Positions 5,386-8,127 of a DNA stretch of 8,127 bases are shown here, piece by piece. The translations under genes were made by a program, and so were the position numbers. Source of the stretch: Dehalococcoidia bacterium. Its GTDB lineage: Bacteria > Chloroflexota > Dehalococcoidia > SAR202 > UBA11138. The first letter of the stretch is position 1, and the number at the start of each line of letters is the position of its first letter. The notes under the pieces were generated by a model, which had not been told where the DNA came from, did not search any database, and saw only the letters and a program-made list of their open reading frames with translations. The stretch is taken from the NCBI GenBank assembly GCA_012270625.1, contig JAAXHZ010000158.1:1-8127 (forward strand), read 5' to 3'.

Positions 5386-6320
5386 CGGTCGCTCCGCTCA
5401 GCGGATGCTGCGGCGAACTCCGGTCTCACCAGTCTGTCGTACTCGTGACGCCCTCGAACCATCCCTCCGTCGACCAGGATGTCCCGCATCCCGTTGAACG
5501 AAGACTCCGTGATCGTCGCGCTCGCAGGCCAGGTCCGGTTTGCCCTGTACTGACTCACGCAGTCGAGCAGCAGGTTGTAATCCAGGTCGGCAAAGAACGG
5601 CTCGACGTGGTCAACCACCTCCGCGTCCTCCGCGACTGACAGCCACTGGAGCGCGTCGTCGAAGCCGTTGACGAAAGCCTGCACCGTATCAGGATTAGAC
5701 TCGATGAAGCTCGGCATCGCCGCAAAAGAGCTGTAGCAGATGTGTCCTAGTTCAGGCCCGATCGCTGTCGCCAGATACCCGGTGCCCTCGGCTGCCAGAA
5801 GCCCAGCCTGTGGATGGGGCAGGTGTACGTAGTCGATAGCGCCCGCTCGGAATTGGGTCAGCGCGTCCTGGGCGGAGAGTCCGGGAACAAGGTTCACCCT
5901 TTCGGGAGCGATCCCGTGTTGCAGCATTGCGGCGCGTAGCGAGTTCCAAGGGACAGGCGTGAACCCGACCGGGGCCAGCGTAGAGCCTTCGAGCATACTC
6001 CACTCCCAGTTGTCGGTTCGTTCGCGCGAGACGAGGAAGAAGCCATCGCGCCTGTTGATCTCAGCGACGTGCAGCGGTGCGTCCTCGTGCCCGAGGTCCA
6101 GCTCGACTAGGCTGCGACTGATTCCGGTCTGTGCGATGTCCACCTCGCCCGACCGGAGAATGTCCATCGCCGCTCCGTCCTCGGGCATGGTGGAAAACAT
6201 CACGTTCAGCCCATGTCTGTAAAAGAACCCTCCTGAGACCGCGACGTAGATCGGCGTGTAGAAGAGGTTTCGGAACGTCTCCATGAGTCGGAGGCTCTTG
6301 GGTTGTGAGACAGTTGGCAT
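5382..6320 (-). CDS. NMT1/THI5-like substrate-binding protein lacking a signal peptide
   Basis: This 312-residue protein has the pattern of the NMT1/THI5 and SsuA-like periplasmic binding fold. The opening strand and helix LRLMETFRNLFYTPIYVAVSGGFFYRHGLNV (residues 10-40) are quoted here only in part as FRNLFYTPIYVAV and GGFF. These are followed by ILRSGEVDIAQTG (54-66), a domain-crossing ALTQFRAGAIDYVHLPHP (about 149-166), and a C-terminal helical region with WPASATITESSF. There is no hydrophobic leader and no lipobox Cys: the N-terminus is only nine polar residues before strand 1. The start is fixed by AGGA (complement of 6330-6333) about nine bases upstream. Related signal-less proteins exist in other bacteria. 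It is expected to be cytoplasmic, as a ligand sensor or an enzyme like THI5 rather than a transporter component, and no permease or ATPase gene is in the visible operon. I see no Cys-rich THI5 motif. Confidence 0.72.
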   Translation of the reverse strand: MPTVSQPKSLRLMETFRNLFYTPIYVAVSGGFFYRHGLNVMFSTMPEDGAAMDILRSGEVDIAQTGISRSLVELDLGHEDAPLHVAEINRRDGFFLVSRERTDNWEWSMLEGSTLAPVGFTPVPWNSLRAAMLQHGIAPERVNLVPGLSAQDALTQFRAGAIDYVHLPHPQAGLLAAEGTGYLATAIGPELGHICYSSFAAMPSFIESNPDTVQAFVNGFDDALQWLSVAEDAEVVDHVEPFFADLDYNLLLDCVSQYRANRTWPASATITESSFNGMRDILVDGGMVRGRHEYDRLVRPEFAAASAERSDR

Positions 6321-6349
6321 TTCATGCTTCCTCGGATGGACGAGAGCGC

Positions 6350-6595
6350 CTATGGGGACGAGGCTTTTCTGCGCTCCATCTCGTCAATTATTCGATAGGC
6401 GTACAGCAGGCCGCTGCTCTCGTCGTCAATCGAAAGCCGGTTCTTTATCTCGGCCCCGTCCGGGAACAGGATTTCCACTGAGACTACGGGCCTGGCGTCG
6501 TCGGACAGCGTGTTCAGAAGATTGTGGCCGTCTGGGACAGCCTCGAACTCCCGCATCACGATGATGTCGCAGCCTTTGTACTGTTCACTTCTCAT
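6350..6595 (-). CDS. Small unrecognised protein, 81 residues
   Basis: I do not recognise this 81-residue protein. It starts at an ATG with a clear AGGAG site (complement of 6602-6606) six bases away, and sits snugly in the minus-strand operon, 25 bases after the M16 stop and 29 bases before the NMT1-like start. These points argue for a real gene. The translation is mixed alpha/beta: a short strand IIVMREF (11-17), a strand VVSVEILF (38-45), then an acidic helix running from about 56 to 76 (DDESSGLLYAYRIIDEMERR). There is one Cys (Cys9), and no signal peptide, membrane segment or metal motif. It could be an accessory subunit or a small regulator for its neighbours. Confidence 0.65.
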   Translation of the reverse strand: MRSEQYKGCDIIVMREFEAVPDGHNLLNTLSDDARPVVSVEILFPDGAEIKNRLSIDDESSGLLYAYRIIDEMERRKASSP

Positions 6596-6620
6596 TACGA
6601 ACTCCTGGTCAGTGGCGCGG

Positions 6621-8127
6621 TTACAGCCGTCGCCCCTCGTAGTCGATTGGCGCTATCGGCAGTCCCAGCTCGCTCAGGCCGGACTCGATTTCTGAGGCGT
6701 CTCCGGCGATCACTATGTTTAGGCGCCCGACATCCAGCAGCTCGGAGCCGGCGCTTCGGACGTCTTCGAGCGTCGTCTCGGTCAGACGCTGGGGGAACTG
6801 CACAAAGTAGTCGTCTGGCAGGTCGAAAGTGACGATACGAGTCAGCTGGCTGATGATCTGGTACTGCGTCTCGAACTGGCTGGGGATGCTGCGCATGATC
6901 CCGTCGATTGCGTTGCGGTACTCGGTCTCCGTTACCGGACGGTCGCCGATGATCTCCTCGAACTCCTTGAGCGTCTCGATCACGGTCTCTTTCGTTACGG
7001 CGGTCTGAACGCCGCCCCCCGCGACCAGCATGGAGGGGCCGAGGTTCCATTCGACACTGGACATGTAGCCGTAGCTGTACCCCTTGTCCTGCCTGAGGTT
7101 CATGTTCAGTCTGGCGCCGAACTGACCGCCGAAGATGTAGTTGAACACGTTGAGAGACATGAATCGCGGGTCTTTGCGAGGAATGGTCAGGTGACCGGAG
7201 CGTACTACGGACTGCGCCGCGCCAGGCTTGTCGGCCAGGAAGATCGTGGTCTGAGACGGAGTAGGAAGCTCGGACTGAGCCGGCGCGTTCGCCTGCTCAG
7301 CGCCGGACAGCCATCCTCCGAAGGTCTCGGTCGCCGCGTTGACCGCCTCGTCCAGCGACAAGTCTCCCACGATGATGAAGGTAGAGTTCTCAGGTCGAAA
7401 GTTCGCGCCGAAGAAGGTCTTCAGATCGTCAGCGGATGCCTGCTCGACAGATCCCTCGACGCCGGTGAGTGGATGTCCGTAAGGCGTTCCTGGCCCGAAC
7501 ATCACGCCGCGTGTGGCGCGAGCGGAGATCGTGGCCGGGCTGTCCGAGACGCGCCGCAGATCGGTCAGCAGGTTGGCGCGCACACGCTCCAGCTCGTGTG
7601 CTGTAAACTCCGCGTTCTGGGCTATGTCCCCCAGTATTCCCAGCGCGTCGCGCCATGTCGATGAAAGCCCGTCCGACATGAGTACGATGTGCTCGCGGCT
7701 GGCGCTGGCGCGCAGGTGACTTCCGAGAAACTCAACTTCGTCCGAGATCTGGGCCGAAGTGCGACTCGCGGTGCCCTCGGGAAGCATGGACGTCGTGAGA
7801 TGGGCGAGCCCCGCCCTGTCGGCCGGATCGGACACCGCGCCCGACCGGACGACCAGACCGAAAGCCACCGTTGGCAGCCCACGCTTCTCGACGTGCAGGA
7901 TGTTCAGACCGTTGCCGAGCTTGGCGCGGTTCGGGACCGGAGCGGTGAACACAGGCTGTGGGGACGCCGCCGGAGCGGCGCTGCGATCGATGGGTGACGC
8001 CACCGTTGCGCGCTGTTTCTCCGGGTGGACCGCGAGTCGCACCCTGGCGTCTGACAGCATCCCGGCGACGCGCTCGATGTCTTCGAGCGTGACTCCAACG
8101 TATCTGTCGATGTCCTGGTTGATGAAT
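6621..8127 (-). CDS. M16-family zinc peptidase-like protein, C-terminal inactive half (partial at window edge)
   Basis: The open frame runs through the right edge, so the start is outside the window; 501 residues are visible. The first 30 or so (ending LEDIERVAGMLSDARVRLAVHPE, of which the first 14 residues precede the Met at 8060) resemble the close of one M16 domain. A Pro/Ala-rich linker of about 30 residues follows, then a second M16 unit starting LGNGLNILHVEK. Where an active M16 domain has HxxEH, this one has GLAHLTTSMLPEGT, with HLTTS at 7788-7802, so this half lacks the zinc site. It has the GQFGARLNMNLRQDKGYSYG segment near 7064-7123, containing the Arg and Tyr typical of the non-catalytic half, which helps hold substrate. 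The Met at 8060 is probably not the start. Presumably the preceding, unseen half carries HxxEH. It is the first visible gene of the minus-strand operon and ends 25 bases before the 81-residue gene. Confidence 0.85.
   Translation of the reverse strand, partial: FINQDIDRYVGVTLEDIERVAGMLSDARVRLAVHPEKQRATVASPIDRSAAPAASPQPVFTAPVPNRAKLGNGLNILHVEKRGLPTVAFGLVVRSGAVSDPADRAGLAHLTTSMLPEGTASRTSAQISDEVEFLGSHLRASASREHIVLMSDGLSSTWRDALGILGDIAQNAEFTAHELERVRANLLTDLRRVSDSPATISARATRGVMFGPGTPYGHPLTGVEGSVEQASADDLKTFFGANFRPENSTFIIVGDLSLDEAVNAATETFGGWLSGAEQANAPAQSELPTPSQTTIFLADKPGAAQSVVRSGHLTIPRKDPRFMSLNVFNYIFGGQFGARLNMNLRQDKGYSYGYMSSVEWNLGPSMLVAGGGVQTAVTKETVIETLKEFEEIIGDRPVTETEYRNAIDGIMRSIPSQFETQYQIISQLTRIVTFDLPDDYFVQFPQRLTETTLEDVRSAGSELLDVGRLNIVIAGDASEIESGLSELGLPIAPIDYEGRRL

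Overview
The window is a GC-rich stretch of bacterial chromosome, densely packed with short operons on both strands. No rRNA, tRNA, CRISPR array, transposase or phage gene was seen. The gene mix (SDR oxidoreductases, a split MaoC/hot-dog hydratase, a PHP phosphoesterase, a two-half M16 peptidase, a solute-binding-like protein without a signal peptide) and a dispersed CCCTCTCCCT-type hairpin would fit an environmental lineage such as Chloroflexota (SAR202/Dehalococcoidia-like). That placement is inference, because no phylogenetic marker is present.

Layout. (1) Positions 1-308 hold a possible gene tail ending at 172, an 11-bp AT-rich palindrome (196-221) and a near-consensus sigma70-type promoter (238-266). 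The promoter drives a plus-strand SDR (309-1121) in which the catalytic lysine of YxxxK is asparagine. (2) Convergent to it on the minus strand are two MaoC/hot-dog proteins joined by an ATGA overlap (1180-1620 and 1617-2087). Upstream of them is a small PHP-domain protein (2172-2816), separated by a repeat hairpin. (3) A divergent spacer (2817-3011) separates the PHP gene from a second plus-strand SDR (3012-3788) with an intact active site. (4) A Phd/YefM-VapC toxin-antitoxin module (3915-4606), with a perfect 7-bp inverted repeat over its probable -10 box, sits between the SDR and the next convergent operon. (5) From 8127 down to 4678 the minus strand carries the C-terminal part of an M16 peptidase-like protein (the inactive half), an unrecognised 81-residue protein, an NMT1/THI5-like ligand-binding protein without an export signal, and a ferredoxin reductase-like flavoprotein resembling OXNAD1. 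Gaps are 25 and 29 bp, then a 4-bp GTGA overlap.

How the genes may work together. The SDRs and the split hydratase suggest acyl-CoA or other small-molecule ketone/alcohol/enoyl chemistry, but no substrate can be named. The NMT1-like protein and the flavoprotein are translationally coupled and probably act on a shared, cytoplasmic ligand or process. The toxin-antitoxin pair looks like a self-contained acquired module. The most unusual points are the altered catalytic residues in SDR1 and in both hot-dog proteins, and the cytoplasmic NMT1-like/OXNAD1-like pair with the 81-residue partner.
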